Below, piece after piece: positions 17,918 through 26,366 of a stretch of 64,000 nt of DNA. How positions within the stretch are numbered: position 1 is the first letter of the stretch; every line of letters starts with the position of its first letter. The position numbers and the translations under genes were made by a program. The notes under the pieces are model-generated. The model ran no database searches, had not been told where the DNA came from, and worked only from the letters and a program-made list of their open reading frames with translations. The stretch is from Synechococcales cyanobacterium C42_A2020_086 (lineage in GTDB: Bacteria; Cyanobacteriota; Cyanobacteriia; Elainellales; Elainellaceae): the NCBI GenBank assembly GCA_015272325.1, contig JACYLU010000038.1:62001-126000 (forward strand). Direction: 5' to 3'.

Positions 17918-19456
17918 ATGAATATCAAATTCCGTCTCACCTCCTCTGGTTTTGCTGCTGCTGCAATGGCGGCAGGGCTAAATCTTCTGAATGCTGTTAC
18001 TCCTGTTGAGCTACTGAGTTTGCCGCAAGGGGGGCAGCCTGCCTCTAGGCAAGCCTGGGCACAGGATGCGGAAGAAGCTGTGAATGTCCGCGTTTATCAG
18101 GTGGCGAGTCCAGCAGTCGTGTCGATTGACACCCGCGACGGATCCGGTAGTGGCAGCATCATTAGCCCCGACGGGTTGATTTTGACGAATGCCCATGTGG
18201 TCAGTGGCTCTCAAACTGTTCGGGTGACGCTAGCTGACGGCCGCAAGTTTGATGCCGAGGTCATTGCCTTTGGAGAAGCGGGATTGGACCTTGCTGCTGT
18301 CAAAATACAAGGACAAACCGATTTGCCAACCCTGCAGCTCGCACCTCCTGGCTCGGTGGCGGTTGGGCAACGTGCTTTCGCGATTGGTAATCCCTTTGGG
18401 CAATTTCAGGGCACCTTTACGACGGGCATTGTGAGCCGCATTGACTCCAATCGTGGCCTAATTCAAACCGATACGGCAATCAATCCAGGCAACTCGGGCG
18501 GACCCTTGCTCAACAGCCGAGGTGAACTGATTGGCGTCAACAGTGCTATCTTTTCTCCGCGAGGGGCAGCAGGCAATATTGGCATTGGGTTCGCAATTTC
18601 GGTCGATCGAGTGCAAACCTTTCTTGCCGCCGTTCGCGATGGCACTGCCCCTCGGGTTGCTCAGCAGTCACCCATTTTGGGCGGCGGACAGCGAGCCGAG
18701 CGCGTTACTCTGAATGGTGCTCCGATTCAGGGTCGCCTAGACGATACGAGTGGCGTCTTACCGGCAGACAATAGCTACTTCAATGCCTACACCTTTGAAG
18801 GACGGGCCGGGCAGCAAGTCGTGATCGAGATGAGCAGCACCGAGTTTGATGCCTACTTGATTCTGCTCGCTCCCGATGGGCGAGATCTGGCTCAGGATGA
18901 TGATAGTGGCGGGGGTTCAAATGCCCGTTTACAAGCATCCCTACCCGTTGATGGAATTTACACGGTCCTGGCAAATACCTACCAATCGGGCGAAACGGGA
19001 AACTACAATTTACGCTTGGCCACGGGTGCTGTTCCCTCCCCAACCAGCCCCCCAACGAGCAGGATAGGACCTCGCCCGCCTCGGCAGCAGCGACCTCAAC
19101 AACAAAGCGCTAATCCTCGTTTGATTGATCCATCCGCCCCGATGCTGTTGCAAGAACAGGGCACTCTGGGACCCGAATCATCGGTTATGCCATCTGACGG
19201 CAGCCTATACCAAGAGCATCGCTTTCAGGGCAATGCGGGTCAATCGGTTACCATTTCGCTAGAAAGCGACGATTTTGATACTTACCTGATTGTGCTCGAT
19301 GCCAATGGTCGTCCCATTGCTGAGAACAATAACATTGCCCCCAACAACACCAATTCAGCGGTGACCATTACCCTACCCCAATCCGGCACCTATCGCATCA
19401 TCGCCAATGCCTTTGATCGAACTGGACGCGGCACTTACAGACTGATGGTGCAGTAG
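17918..19456 (+). CDS. Secreted HtrA-like serine protease with two PPC domains
   Basis: Envelope or secreted protease of 512 residues. A signal peptide ends near AWAQDAEE (about residue 48). The S1C protease domain follows, with catalytic His93 (TNAHVV), Asp124 (GLDLAAVKI) and Ser193 (GNSGGPL). Instead of the PDZ domain usual in this family, the C-terminal half carries two copies of the bacterial pre-peptidase C-terminal (PPC) beta-sandwich, at about 285-385 and 415-512. Each shows the FDAYLILL/FDTYLIVLD and GIYTVLANTY/GTYRIIANAF strands. The two copies are joined by a Pro/Gln/Arg-rich linker. I chose ATG at 17918 because it gives a proper signal peptide; an upstream TTG does not. Confidence 0.9.
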   Translation: MNIKFRLTSSGFAAAAMAAGLNLLNAVTPVELLSLPQGGQPASRQAWAQDAEEAVNVRVYQVASPAVVSIDTRDGSGSGSIISPDGLILTNAHVVSGSQTVRVTLADGRKFDAEVIAFGEAGLDLAAVKIQGQTDLPTLQLAPPGSVAVGQRAFAIGNPFGQFQGTFTTGIVSRIDSNRGLIQTDTAINPGNSGGPLLNSRGELIGVNSAIFSPRGAAGNIGIGFAISVDRVQTFLAAVRDGTAPRVAQQSPILGGGQRAERVTLNGAPIQGRLDDTSGVLPADNSYFNAYTFEGRAGQQVVIEMSSTEFDAYLILLAPDGRDLAQDDDSGGGSNARLQASLPVDGIYTVLANTYQSGETGNYNLRLATGAVPSPTSPPTSRIGPRPPRQQRPQQQSANPRLIDPSAPMLLQEQGTLGPESSVMPSDGSLYQEHRFQGNAGQSVTISLESDDFDTYLIVLDANGRPIAENNNIAPNNTNSAVTITLPQSGTYRIIANAFDRTGRGTYRLMVQ

Positions 19457-19472
19457 GCCTTCGCAGGCCTAC
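19453..19472 (+). terminator. Strong hairpin at the HtrA-PPC stop codon
   Basis: Perfect 8-bp inverted repeat GTAGGCCT / AGGCCTAC with a TCGC tetraloop, overlapping the stop codon. No T-run follows, so it may be an mRNA-end-protecting hairpin rather than an intrinsic terminator. Confidence 0.45.
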
Positions 19473-19731
19473 CCCTAAAGCCAATGCCCATTCATTCATC
19501 AAAACTAAAAAAACTAACAAGAGGCGGAGTGGTGATCATCTGATCTGACTTCGCCTCTATATGTTCTATACGTTACGTTATCGCTGCGTTGTTTGACCGC
19601 TAGACGCCTGTGTTCAGGGTAATAGCCCGTTCAGCACATCTTCTGTACATGGCTGATCCCAAGTTCGGCGCGATAGAAGAGAATCGCCGGGTGGGATCTG
19701 AGTGGAATCGAGAGCAATATTAGCCCAACAC
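19473..19731. other. Spacer between convergent genes
   Basis: About 260 bp between the HtrA-PPC gene and the 54-residue gene. It holds the hairpin at 19520-19558 and nothing else recognisable. Confidence 0.4.
19520..19558 (-). terminator. Intrinsic terminator for minus-strand transcription
   Basis: Eleven-bp stem (AGAGGCGGAGT with ACTTCGCCTCT, one G-T pair). Read on the minus strand it is followed by a T-rich tract (TTGTTAGTTTTTTTAG), which is what a rho-independent terminator needs. It would end transcription of the 54-residue gene located at 19732-19896. Confidence 0.75.
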
Positions 19732-19896
19732 CTAACCCAGATAATCGGCTTCAGCCTGCAACAATCGCAGAAGATGCTCATCCCCTCTGGCTTTGGCTAC
19801 TTCCATACGGCGCTCTAGGTTTTTGCGCAGATTCATCCGGTGCAGTTGAGCAGCTTGTGCTAGAGCCTCACGACGGTTTTTATGAATAGCGAACAT
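19732..19896 (-). CDS. Small basic helical protein, 54 residues
   Basis: Starts ATG with AAGG immediately upstream and ends LQAEADYLG. The protein is almost entirely helical and strongly charged (MFAIHKNRREALAQAAQLHR, then RMNLRKNLERRMEVAKARGD), without hydrophobic segments. I recall similar short cyanobacterial proteins ending in a Glu-Ala-x-Tyr-Leu pattern but cannot name a family. It is flanked downstream by a good terminator, which supports it being a real transcription unit. An RNA- or ribosome-associated role is conceivable from its charge but is not shown. Confidence 0.72.
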   Translation of the reverse strand: MFAIHKNRREALAQAAQLHRMNLRKNLERRMEVAKARGDEHLLRLLQAEADYLG

Positions 19897-20055
19897 CCTT
19901 GACAGATTTTTGTAGAGAATCTTCTTCTTTCAAGGTAACAGCAACAGGTCAAACCGTAGCTTGTACTACAAAAAATTAACAGTTGTTGTGCATCAAAAGA
20001 CGCATTGACCCATGTTCCAAACGCGGAATCACGAGGATGAGTGAACGTGTCTGCT

Positions 20056-20244
20056 TCAACGCAGCCCCAGCCAGGTAAAGAAATCTTGGCGCGTCAACAA
20101 TTCCAGCAGCAGCAATGCCACGAAGCCAATCATGGCAAAGCGACCGTTGATGGTTTCAGCGTAATTTGTCCAACCAAAAGCTGGTTCCGGCTCCGAGAAG
20201 GGTGGCTGCTCGGTTGCAGGTTGCTGTTTTTTTTCTTCGCTCAT
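20056..20244 (-). CDS. High-light-inducible protein (Hlip/SCP, one-helix chlorophyll-binding)
   Basis: A 62-residue single-span thylakoid protein of the chlorophyll a/b-binding superfamily. A Pro/Glu-rich N-terminus precedes the chlorophyll-binding helix AETINGRFAMIGFVALLLLE (about 29-48), which has the Glu and Asn-Gly-Arg ligands and the small-residue packing face. The family protects newly made chlorophyll-proteins under strong light. It stands alone, so the partner (often ferrochelatase or a D1 assembly factor) cannot be inferred from context. Confidence 0.95.
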   Translation of the reverse strand: MSEEKKQQPATEQPPFSEPEPAFGWTNYAETINGRFAMIGFVALLLLELLTRQDFFTWLGLR

Positions 20245-20356
20245 GGTGTGTGCCTATGTCGTATGAGATGAAGGGAATGGGCTGTCTTGCAACAGGGCAA
20301 ATCCAACCTGCCGCTGCGGCTGAGTGCAATGCAACAATCGTTCCTTGCGTTCCTTG

Positions 20357-22024
20357 CTAGGGAATCGGATCTGGGAGGTGGGCGGCTGTGCTTGATTTCT
20401 TGGTAACCAATGTCCATTCTTCCACAGCACCGACAGCCTGCAATCGCTTTAGGTTCAATGTTGCGAGGGCGGAGGCATCCAGCAGCAGAAACGGCTGAGA
20501 TTCGCGTCGCCACGCTCGGCGTAGTTCTTGTTCTGAGGCTGGGTTCACACGGCGTTCGCTATAGAAATTCAGCGACGGACGGTGGTAAGGATAGGACGTG
20601 AATATGGGCACACCGGCAGGTACATGCCGTTGAATTAAGCTGGCTACCGGCTGCACTGGGTACGCTTCCGCCACCTCCCAGGCCCAGTGAGGAGACTGCA
20701 TGAGTAGCAAAAGCGCCACAAAGGTTCCCCAACCAAGCAGCGGGATGAACTGCGGATTCTGGCGAGCGATCAAGACGGCAACTAGGCTAAACGTCATGCC
20801 AACAGCCGCAAAGACCAGCACCAACGATGGCTCTGGCGGCGTACTCCAGTAACTAAAGTACAGCACACCTGCCCAGCCTACTAGCGCCAATAGCCCAAAT
20901 AGCCCGACCCAAATCCGGGAATAGGGAACTGGTGGCAACTGTCGAATGCCGTTGTGCTGCCCCCGCTGCCAAAATTCAGCGAGTTGAGCACCACTCACCA
21001 GGGCCAAGGCTGGAAACAGGGGCAGTACATACCACGGGAGTTTGGTAGCCATCAGCGAGATCGCCACAAAGTAAACTCCGCTCCAGACAAGTGCCAGTTT
21101 GGCCCAGCTCAAATTGCGGTTCGACCAAACCTCGCCATAGCCTAGCGGCAAAAAGAGCAGCCAAGGTGCACCGTACTTCAGGACTTCGAGCAGGTAATAC
21201 CAGGGTGGTGCCCCGTTGTCTTCTACATCTGTCCAGATGCGCTGGAGCGACTGTTCGACTAGGTTATTGCCTAAAAACGCCGAGCCGTAGTGCAACCACT
21301 GCGCTCCGTACCAGAGAGCAACCGGCACACTGCCTATGCCAATTCCCAACCACAGAAAAGGAGATTTGAGCAGTCGCGGCGTATCCCACGCCAAAAACCC
21401 AAGCCCAATGCCACCCAGCAGCACGCCAACCAGCACCCCCTTAGTGAGGCAAAGCCCGCCAAACCCAAGCCCGGCCCCCAGAAGGTAGCGGTAATCGCGA
21501 CGCGACCGCAGTAAACAGAACATCATCAGGATCAGCCAGAAGAGAATGGCTCCATCCAGCATTGCAAAACGACCATTGCGGATCACCGGCAGCGACGTCA
21601 GATACACCATCGCCGCAAACACGGCCGGCAGGCGGCGGTGAAAGACCTCACGAGCCAAACGGTAGAACAGCGGCACCGAGACCGCCGTTAACAGCGCACT
21701 CGGCAGGCGAGCCATGGTTTCCGTGACGCCCCCCAAGCGGTAGGCTAGAGCGATCAGCCCGTGTATTAAGGGCGGTTTGTTGAAATATGGTGCGCCCCAC
21801 AGCGTTGGATAGAGCCATCGGTATTGATCAAACGAGGCTTGATGCATCTCGCGAGCGACCTGGGCCACCAAGCCTTCGTCCCAGTCCTTCAGCGGCACAC
21901 CTCCCAGGTTGATCGTCAGCAGCAGCAGCGCCGCGAACAGCCAAACTAGCTGCCAGAGCAGGTCGATTTGGCGTTCTGTCCAGTGTTCACGAGAGCGCTT
22001 CAGCATGTCGGCATTCTGACTCAT
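20357..22024 (-). CDS. GT-C glycosyltransferase (ArnT/PMT-like, GT39/GT83)
   Basis: Integral membrane glycosyltransferase using a polyprenyl-phosphate sugar donor; 555 residues. The first outer loop carries the acidic catalytic motif KDWDEGLVAQVAREM (Asp49-Glu50), typical of ArnT-like proteins, followed by about a dozen hydrophobic segments. A soluble C-terminal domain starts near residue 465 (VASLIQRHVPAGVPIFTSYPYH). The acceptor could be a lipid, a protein or a surface polysaccharide. It ends 19 bp after the downstream edge of an ABC permease gene on the same strand and may be cotranscribed with it. Confidence 0.88.
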   Translation of the reverse strand: MSQNADMLKRSREHWTERQIDLLWQLVWLFAALLLLTINLGGVPLKDWDEGLVAQVAREMHQASFDQYRWLYPTLWGAPYFNKPPLIHGLIALAYRLGGVTETMARLPSALLTAVSVPLFYRLAREVFHRRLPAVFAAMVYLTSLPVIRNGRFAMLDGAILFWLILMMFCLLRSRRDYRYLLGAGLGFGGLCLTKGVLVGVLLGGIGLGFLAWDTPRLLKSPFLWLGIGIGSVPVALWYGAQWLHYGSAFLGNNLVEQSLQRIWTDVEDNGAPPWYYLLEVLKYGAPWLLFLPLGYGEVWSNRNLSWAKLALVWSGVYFVAISLMATKLPWYVLPLFPALALVSGAQLAEFWQRGQHNGIRQLPPVPYSRIWVGLFGLLALVGWAGVLYFSYWSTPPEPSLVLVFAAVGMTFSLVAVLIARQNPQFIPLLGWGTFVALLLLMQSPHWAWEVAEAYPVQPVASLIQRHVPAGVPIFTSYPYHRPSLNFYSERRVNPASEQELRRAWRRESQPFLLLDASALATLNLKRLQAVGAVEEWTLVTKKSSTAAHLPDPIP

Positions 22025-22042
22025 GGGCGGAGTTTTGGCATG

Positions 22043-22936
22043 TTATTCTGCTTCGCGGGAGATGCGCAGCTGCAGGTAAACCAGCACCAGGGTAATCAGC
22101 AGCAGGATCGTTGTGGCAGCAGCGGCATAACCGAGATCAAACTGGGCAAAAGCCTGCTGGTAGATGTAAAACACCAACAGATTAGTGGAGTTCAGCGGTC
22201 CGCCGTTGGTCATCACATAGGGTTGCTCAAAACTACGCAGCGTAAAGATCACCGTCGTGATCACGGCGAAGACAAGGGTAGGACGCAACCCCGGCAAGGT
22301 AATGTGCCAGAATTGCTGCCACGGTCCGGCACCGTCCAGTTCGGCAGCCTCGTAGCGGCTGCTGGGAATGGTTTGCAACCCGGACAAAAAGACCACTAGA
22401 TTAAAGCCGAGCTGCTTCCAGGTACTGAGTAGAATCAAAACCGGCATGGCCCAGGTGGTACTGCTGAGCCAAGGAACGGGTGACAGTCCCAACTCCTGCA
22501 AAAGTCCATTGACCGGACCTTCGGGTTGAAACAGCCAGCGGAAACCCAATCCAACAGCCACCAAAGAGGTGATCGACGGAATGAAATAAGCAGTGCGCAA
22601 CAACCCACGCCCGATCGGCAGGCGGTCTAATAAAACAGCTAACCCCAGCGGCAGGACCACACTTGGGATCACCGTAGCGATGGTAAAGTAAGCCGTGTTA
22701 CCTAAGACCTGTCCAAACTCTGGATCAATCAGCAGTCGTAGATAATTGCGTCCGCCCACCCAGTGCACCCCAGCTCGGGTAAAACTGCCGCTCGTGAAAC
22801 TGAGATAGCCCAGGTAAGCCATAGGGTAGAACACAAACACGCTCAACAAGAGCAGGGCTGGCAGTAAAAACAGCCAGGCAGTTAGCGCATCACGAGACTC
22901 AGAATCACGAGACTCAGAAGAGAGAGCAGATTTCAT
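22043..22936 (-). CDS. Sugar-type ABC transporter permease (MalF/UgpA family)
   Basis: Inner-membrane permease subunit for a carbohydrate importer. The 297-residue protein has six transmembrane segments. It carries the EAA loop that docks with the ATPase (YEAAELDGAGPWQQFWHITLP, around residue 205). The second permease, binding protein and ATPase are not adjacent on the visible strand; only the GT-C gene follows. ATG at 22936 is chosen over an upstream TTG. The N-terminal SESRDSESRD comes from a perfect 15-bp tandem duplication. Confidence 0.92.
   Translation of the reverse strand: MKSALSSESRDSESRDALTAWLFLLPALLLLSVFVFYPMAYLGYLSFTSGSFTRAGVHWVGGRNYLRLLIDPEFGQVLGNTAYFTIATVIPSVVLPLGLAVLLDRLPIGRGLLRTAYFIPSITSLVAVGLGFRWLFQPEGPVNGLLQELGLSPVPWLSSTTWAMPVLILLSTWKQLGFNLVVFLSGLQTIPSSRYEAAELDGAGPWQQFWHITLPGLRPTLVFAVITTVIFTLRSFEQPYVMTNGGPLNSTNLLVFYIYQQAFAQFDLGYAAAATTILLLITLVLVYLQLRISREAE
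22890..22919. repeat. 15-bp perfect tandem duplication inside the permease gene
   Basis: Two copies of TCACGAGACTCAGAA, in frame in the N-terminal tail of the permease, doubling a SESRD peptide. Confidence 0.9.
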
Positions 22937-23205
22937 GCGAATTTGCTTGGGGCTACGGCTATATTCCAATCGTTAGCAGCATAGCACTGGTTATAGTCAC
23001 TGGTTGTGGTCCTCCTAAACCAAGCGACTGGCATCTGGCTGATTCATCTGCTGACTGATTCTTTTAATCCATCCAGGATGATTTGATTCTGCCCTCAGAT
23101 TCAGTGGCATGATTAGGAAGATATGCTGGCTTGAGGACTAATAGGTTGTTCCTTATTGTTCCTAGGTAGATTCAGTTCTAGGTAGCGTTCAGTCTAGAGA
23201 AATCA

Positions 23206-23877
23206 ATGGCAGATTTGACTGCGGCCCAGGAGTCGTTGCTTTCCTCTTCGAGTTTAATCTCTCCGATTCAAGTTCCAGCTGACCATCACTCAGCTCCCCC
23301 TTTGAAATTGGGGCTAATGGCATCGGGCAGTGGCAGCAATGTAGAAGCCATCGCCCATGCAATTGCCGAGGGAAAGCTCAATGCCCAGATGCAAGTGTTG
23401 GTCTACAACAACCCCACTGCCAAAGTGGCTGCCCGTGCCGAGCGGTTGGGTATCGCTAAGGTGCTGCTCAACCATCGGGACTACCCTAGCCGCGAAGCCT
23501 TGGATCAGGCGATCGTGGAGACGATGCAGCAGCATGATGTGGACTGGGTGATTATGGCTGGCTGGATGCGGATTGTGACCCAAGTGCTGATTGACGCCTT
23601 TTCGGGGCGCATCCTCAATATTCACCCCAGTTTGCTGCCCAGCTTTCCAGGGGCCCACGCCATTGAGCAGGCGCTAGCAGCCGGGGTCAAAATTACTGGT
23701 TGTACAGTTCACCATGTGGAACTAAAAGTGGACAGCGGTCCGATTATTATGCAGGCTGCGGTGCCCGTGCTGCCCGATGATACCCCAGAAACCTTGCATC
23801 AGCGAATTCAGGTACAGGAGCATCGCATCTTCCCGCTGGCAATTGCTCTCGCCGCGAGGCAGTATCAGGGCAAATAG
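23206..23877 (+). CDS. purN: Phosphoribosylglycinamide formyltransferase
   Basis: Third step of purine synthesis: 10-formyl-THF-dependent formylation of GAR. The 223-residue protein has a 33-residue non-conserved N-terminal extension, then the nucleotide-binding GLMASGSGSNVEAI (36-49). The active-site Asn/His lie in LNIHPSLLPSFPG and the Asp in VDSGPII. It is convergent with map, with 5 bp between stop codons. Confidence 0.96.
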   Translation: MADLTAAQESLLSSSSLISPIQVPADHHSAPPLKLGLMASGSGSNVEAIAHAIAEGKLNAQMQVLVYNNPTAKVAARAERLGIAKVLLNHRDYPSREALDQAIVETMQQHDVDWVIMAGWMRIVTQVLIDAFSGRILNIHPSLLPSFPGAHAIEQALAAGVKITGCTVHHVELKVDSGPIIMQAAVPVLPDDTPETLHQRIQVQEHRIFPLAIALAARQYQGK

Positions 23878-23882
23878 CCGAT

Positions 23883-24710
23883 TCAAACCTTGGTGCGGTC
23901 GGTCAAGATCTCGTAGCCGTCTTCGGTGACCAGAACCGTATGCTCAAACTGCGCTGAAAGCGAGCGATCCACCGTCACCACCGTCCAGCGATCGGCTAGC
24001 GTACGCGTGTGTTTAGAGCCGGCATTCAGGATCGGCTCAATCGCCAGCGTCATGCCTGCCTTCAGCTTGACGTTGGGCATCTGGTGCGTGCGGAAATTGA
24101 ACACTGATGGCTCCTCGTGCAAGTTGCGCCCAACTCCGTGCCCGGTGAAGTCTTCGACGATCTTGAAGCCATTGGCTTCGGCGTGATCCTGCACCGCCCC
24201 GGCAATATCGAGCAGTGTTTTGCCAGCTTTGACCTGCTCAATACCCTTGTAGAGCGTTTCCTCTGCCACCCGGATCAAGGTAGCAGCAGCGGCAGACACC
24301 TCACCCACGGCAATCGTGATGCAAGAGTCGCCATGAAATCCTTCAAAGTAAGCGCCCGTATCGACCTTCAGCACATCACCCCGATGGATCACCTTCTTGG
24401 GGTGGGGGATGCCATGCACAACTTCGTTGTTAATGCAGGTGCAGATGGAAGCCGGGAAGCCATAATAGCCTTTAAAGCTGGGTACGGCTCCCATCTCGCG
24501 AATTCGTTTTTCAGCGTAGGCATCCAGATCGGCGGTGGTCATTCCAGGCTGAACGAGTTGGGAGATTTCTTTCAGCACCGTTGCCACAATGGCACCCGAT
24601 TGCCGCATAATGGCAATTTCTTGAGGCGATTTGATTTCAATGCCACGACGCTGGCGCTTGGGGCGCGGAGTAGCTGCAGGCTTAGGAATTAGATTGGTGA
24701 GGATATTCAT
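23883..24710 (-). CDS. map: Type I methionine aminopeptidase
   Basis: Removes the initiator Met from new proteins. All five metal ligands are visible: Asp117 (VDTG), Asp128 (GDSC), His191 (GHGVGR), Glu225 (AIEPI) and Glu256 (FEHTV). The 275-residue length includes a basic extension ([14 protein letters not shown], about 9-22) absent from E. coli Map; similar short extensions occur in other cyanobacterial copies. The start ATG lies beside a reasonable GGTGAGG. Confidence 0.97.
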   Translation of the reverse strand: MNILTNLIPKPAATPRPKRQRRGIEIKSPQEIAIMRQSGAIVATVLKEISQLVQPGMTTADLDAYAEKRIREMGAVPSFKGYYGFPASICTCINNEVVHGIPHPKKVIHRGDVLKVDTGAYFEGFHGDSCITIAVGEVSAAAATLIRVAEETLYKGIEQVKAGKTLLDIAGAVQDHAEANGFKIVEDFTGHGVGRNLHEEPSVFNFRTHQMPNVKLKAGMTLAIEPILNAGSKHTRTLADRWTVVTVDRSLSAQFEHTVLVTEDGYEILTDRTKV

Positions 24711-24785
24711 GGACTGCTGAGAAAAGCCGTGATTTTTATCCTAACAACTTCTTAGCCCCCTACCCAGAACCTGATGCCGATTGAG

Positions 24786-25253
24786 CTAGCTGCCGATGAT
24801 CAGTTTACCGGTCATTCCGGCTTCCCGATGGCCTGGAATCGAGCAGTACAGTTCGTAGACACCTGGCTTTAGCGGCACAAACACCCATTCAGCCCTTGAA
24901 CCAGGACGTAGCTCTAGCTCATGGATCGCCCCTTTGATTTCCACATTGCCGGCATCCACTTTTTGCGTCCAGATCACGTCGGCAAAATCTTTAGCAGTGA
25001 AATAATGCTTTTGAGGGCTAGGGTTGTCTAAAACCAGCTTATAGCGCTGCCCCGCCTGAAAATCGAGCTGATCTGGCACAAACTTGAGTTCTCCAGCTGC
25101 GGTCCCTAGATGAATCGCCACCTCAATGGCCGTTTGTTGACTCGGTGCCACCGCTGCCCAAGACGCCGCAGGCAGCACTGCCCCACCTAGCCAGAGCAGA
25201 ATGCCTAATACCAAACTGATGCTCAATCGAACAGTCATCGTGCCGCGATCCAT
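24786..25253 (-). CDS. Secreted cupredoxin (plastocyanin-like) protein
   Basis: Exported type-1 copper protein of 155 residues. A signal peptide (about 1-34, ending ASWAAVAP) precedes a cupredoxin fold. Copper ligands can be read as His83 (QKHYFTA), Cys137 and His142 (YCSIPGH) and Met147 (GMTGK). It is not plastocyanin itself: the spacing and the flanking VIWTQKVDAGNVEIKG region differ. ATG at 25253 is chosen because GAGGTG lies 8 nt upstream; the TTG nine codons earlier and ATG at 25238 are less well placed. The partner is unknown, perhaps a periplasmic electron carrier or copper protein. Confidence 0.87.
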   Translation of the reverse strand: MDRGTMTVRLSISLVLGILLWLGGAVLPAASWAAVAPSQQTAIEVAIHLGTAAGELKFVPDQLDFQAGQRYKLVLDNPSPQKHYFTAKDFADVIWTQKVDAGNVEIKGAIHELELRPGSRAEWVFVPLKPGVYELYCSIPGHREAGMTGKLIIGS

Positions 25254-25272
25254 CTCAGTCACCTCAATCACT

Positions 25273-25298
25273 TCTAACAAGCTCGTCTAACAAGCTCG
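25273..25298. repeat. 13-bp perfect tandem duplication
   Basis: Two copies of TCTAACAAGCTCG just upstream of the cupredoxin gene. Confidence 0.9.
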
Positions 25299-25379
25299 CG
25301 CCTCAGCAGAAGGTACTCGTATTTTGAACGCTTCTGTACACTCTATTGACGCTTTGTCTATTTCAGTCCCTATTTCTGT

Positions 25380-25399
25380 AATGTACCTGAATGTACCTG
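25380..25399. repeat. 10-bp perfect tandem duplication
   Basis: Two copies of AATGTACCTG in the divergent spacer between the cupredoxin gene and rplS. Confidence 0.88.
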
Positions 25400-25542
25400 C
25401 AATTCAGCTCGGGAAGTTGTTTAGTCATTGTTGATGAACCGGGGAAGTCAGAACGCCCAACCCAACTCATATCCAACTTGGAGGTTTACCATTCCCTTGT
25501 TCATAGGTTAAGATAAACGATTGTGAGTTTTTACCAAATCCA

Positions 25543-25905
25543 ATGAACGTTCAGGAAGTTATCCGTTCTATTGAGGCGGAGCAGCTCAAGGATGATCTGC
25601 CCGTGATCCATGTTGGCGATACGGTCAAAGTCGGTGTAGTGATCCAGGAAGGCGGCAAAGAGCGGGTTCAGCCCTACGAGGGCACTGTGATTGCAATGCG
25701 GAATGGAGGCATCAACCAAACGATTACCGTTCGGCGAATTTTTCAGGGCGTTGGCGTGGAGCGCGTCTTCTTGGTGCATTCGCCTCGCGTTGCCAGCATT
25801 AAAGTGTTGCGGCGGGGTAAAGCTCGTCGAGCTAAGCTCTACTACCTGCGCGATCGCGTCGGTAAGGCAACTCGCCTCAAGCAGCGCTTCGATCGCCCAC
25901 TTTAA
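25543..25905 (+). CDS. rplS: 50S ribosomal protein L19
   Basis: Large-subunit protein at the interface with the small subunit. At 120 residues it is standard. The SH3-like core includes [25 protein letters not shown], ending in the conserved basic tail [25 protein letters not shown]. Followed after 340 bp by tRNA-Trp. Confidence 0.98.
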   Translation: MNVQEVIRSIEAEQLKDDLPVIHVGDTVKVGVVIQEGGKERVQPYEGTVIAMRNGGINQTITVRRIFQGVGVERVFLVHSPRVASIKVLRRGKARRAKLYYLRDRVGKATRLKQRFDRPL

Positions 25906-26245
25906 GCCTAGCTGTCAGTCTTGTTTGAGGAATGCCCCTTGGGTCTAGCGAGTTTTCAGAGATAAGGAGAGCGCAGTGCTGAGTTTTGATGATTGTCAGT
26001 GCGCTGATTTTGTGATGGTTGTGGGCTGTCTCCATTGCCTTCCGTCTATTCCTGACTCCAACTCGGTTAAAGAGAGCTTCGGGTTGAAACGGGTAGAGGG
26101 CTTGATCGCTAGGTATTCGGTCGAGGGCAACCTCTTGACTTGATGGCTTCTTGATGGCTTGATGATGGTTTGCGACCCACATCGACCCATACCCTGATAC
26201 ACTAGATTAAGAAGCGTTGAAGCCGCACTAATTCCGCGTTTGCTA
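25906..26245. other. Spacer between rplS and tRNA-Trp
   Basis: 340 bp with no gene seen. It carries a perfect 11-bp tandem duplication at 26139-26160, and the tRNA promoter is presumably in the last 60 bp. Confidence 0.4.
26139..26160. repeat. 11-bp perfect tandem duplication
   Basis: Two copies of CTTGATGGCTT upstream of tRNA-Trp; a further partial GATGATGG follows. Confidence 0.9.
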
Positions 26246-26318
26246 GCGTCCTTAGTTCAGTTGGTAGAACGCAGGTCTCCAAAACCTGATGTCGGGGGTT
26301 CGAGTCCTCCAGGGCGCG
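26246..26318 (+). tRNA. trnW: tRNA-Trp (anticodon CCA)
   Basis: 73-nt cloverleaf. The acceptor stem GCGTCCT/AGGGCGC has one G-T pair; discriminator G. The anticodon stem CAGGT/ACCTG encloses CTCCAAA, giving CCA. The T-arm contains GGTTCGAGTCC. Confidence 0.97.
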
Positions 26319-26366
26319 TTAATAGTTCTATCAATAGTTCTGTTTGGTTCTATTTCTCAGATTGCC

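Noticed and set aside
25383..25396. GTAN8TAC match to the NtcA binding consensus between the cupredoxin gene and rplS
   Set aside because: The match is produced by the AATGTACCTG tandem duplication, six fixed bases occur by chance about 16 times in 64 kb, and no -10 box lies at the right distance on either strand.
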